Notes under the pieces: generated by a model
Seen by the model: only the letters and a program-made list of their open reading frames with translations
Told to the model about the DNA's origin: nothing
The model's database searches: none
In this document: positions 63,645 through 64,000 of the stretch, piece by piece
Layout of the letters: each line of letters begins with the position of its first letter
How positions within the stretch are numbered: position 1 is the first letter of the stretch
Made by a program: the position numbers and the translations under genes
From: Rhodovulum tesquicola
GTDB taxonomy: Bacteria; Pseudomonadota; Alphaproteobacteria; Rhodobacterales; Rhodobacteraceae
Reading direction: 5' to 3'
DNA: 64,000 nucleotides
Assembly (NCBI RefSeq): GCF_024128855.1
Contig: NZ_JAMYDV010000013.1
Location: forward strand, 1-64,000

Positions 63645-64000
63645 GTCTCGATCAGGCTGGAGCCGGTCATCTCGGGCGGTTTCGGCAGGCCCATCAGGTC
63701 CAGCACCGTGGGCGCCAGATCGGCCAGCCGCCCCTCGCGCAGACGCGCGCCTTCTGGGCCGCCCACAAGGATCACGGGCACCGGGTTCAGCGTATGCGCG
63801 GTATGCGGCCCGCCGGTCTCGGGATCGCGCATCATCTCGCAATTGCCGTGATCGGCGGTGACGATCATCGCGCCGCCCGCCTGCTCCAGCGCCGCGATGG
63901 CCCGGCCAAGGCCGCGATCGACCGCCTCGCAGGCCCGGATCGCGGCGTCCAGAATGCCGGTATGTCCGACCATGTCGGGATTCGCGTAGTTCACCACGAT
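63641..64000 (-). CDS. gpmI: GpmI, cofactor-independent phosphoglycerate mutase (C-terminal part, cut by window edge)
   Basis: The last 119 codons of an alkaline-phosphatase-superfamily mutase. [32 protein letters not shown] (metal-binding DHGN) and [15 protein letters not shown] are family signatures. The frame is open to the right edge, so the rest lies beyond 64000. It interconverts 3- and 2-phosphoglycerate. It overlaps envC by 4 bases and heads the gpmI-envC-ctpA-rppH unit. Confidence 0.96.
   Translation of the reverse strand: MVVNYANPDMVGHTGILDAAIRACEAVDRGLGRAIAALEQAGGAMIVTADHGNCEMMRDPETGGPHTAHTLNPVPVILVGGPEGARLREGRLADLAPTVLDLMGLPKPPEMTGSSLIET

Noticed and set aside
1-64000. CRISPR array, prophage or plasmid replication genes
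   Set aside because: No regularly spaced direct repeats, cas genes, phage structural genes or replication proteins were found. The only mobile DNA is the IS wreckage at the left end.

Overview
The window is a chromosomal stretch of a high-GC alphaproteobacterium, most probably a member of the Rhodobacteraceae (Rhodobacter/Paracoccus/Rhodovulum relatives). The evidence is the gene order (nifR3/dusB-ntrB-ntrC-ntrY-ntrX-trkA-trkH-hfq-hflX), fused ispDF, a GTTC-N7-GTTC LexA box, an FnrL-type box, a tRNA-His without G-1 and with A73, NtrC and NtrX proteins lacking the GAFTGA loop, and an array of CCUCCUCCC-loop (CcsR-like) small RNAs. Protein-level similarity does not allow a species call from the sequence alone.

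Layout. 1-1020 is a graveyard: the 3' end of an IS3-family element, two truncated DUF1254/DUF1214 genes, a broken IS3 OrfA and a 13-C run. 1048-3513 (-) is ubiT-ubiU-ubiV for O2-independent ubiquinone synthesis, behind an FnrL box. 3863-13859 (+) is nrdR-ribD, then aqpZ, then ribE-ribBA-ribH-nusB; a minus-strand capsule block (kpsS, wza-like, kpsC) sits between the two halves of the riboflavin cluster. 14366-26236 (-) is the nitrogen/redox regulatory cluster dusB-ntrBC-ntrYX with trkAH, hfq and hflX. 26425-29937 carries ispDF-pgpA-cinA, a Coq10-type protein and hpt. 29938-31664 holds a possible structured RNA, a LexA-controlled mmcB, tRNA-His and tRNA-Gly. About 1.2 kb around the two tRNAs contains no recognisable intact gene.

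32386-38584 is the divergent pair pyc and pcrA/uvrD; pcrA carries a lower-GC, partly palindromic in-frame insertion. A Hint-domain protein follows, then the four-hairpin sRNA array (39843-40018, minus strand) and the Fe-S carrier mrp/apbC. 41970-51610 is the dcw division/cell-wall cluster mraZ-rsmH-ftsL-ftsI-murE-murF-mraY-(membrane protein)-murD, which stops at murD and is followed by msrB. 52143-55462 (-) is an operon of a type II-like asparaginase, a class III aminotransferase and an aminoglycoside-phosphotransferase-fold kinase. The tail contains an IalB-like protein, rlmN, a LOG-family protein, dapD, a methyltransferase, and the minus-strand operon gpmI-envC-ctpA-rppH, with gpmI running off the right edge.

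Themes. Several genes serve respiration and redox adaptation (ubiTUV, Coq10-like, NtrYX, FnrL site). Cell envelope growth is the other large theme (dcw, capsule, envC, ctpA, dapD). The best candidates for undescribed biology are the sRNA array without its usual DUF1127 partner, the palindromic insert inside pcrA, the predicted leaderless FnrL-dependent ubiTUV promoter, and the possible RNA upstream of mmcB.
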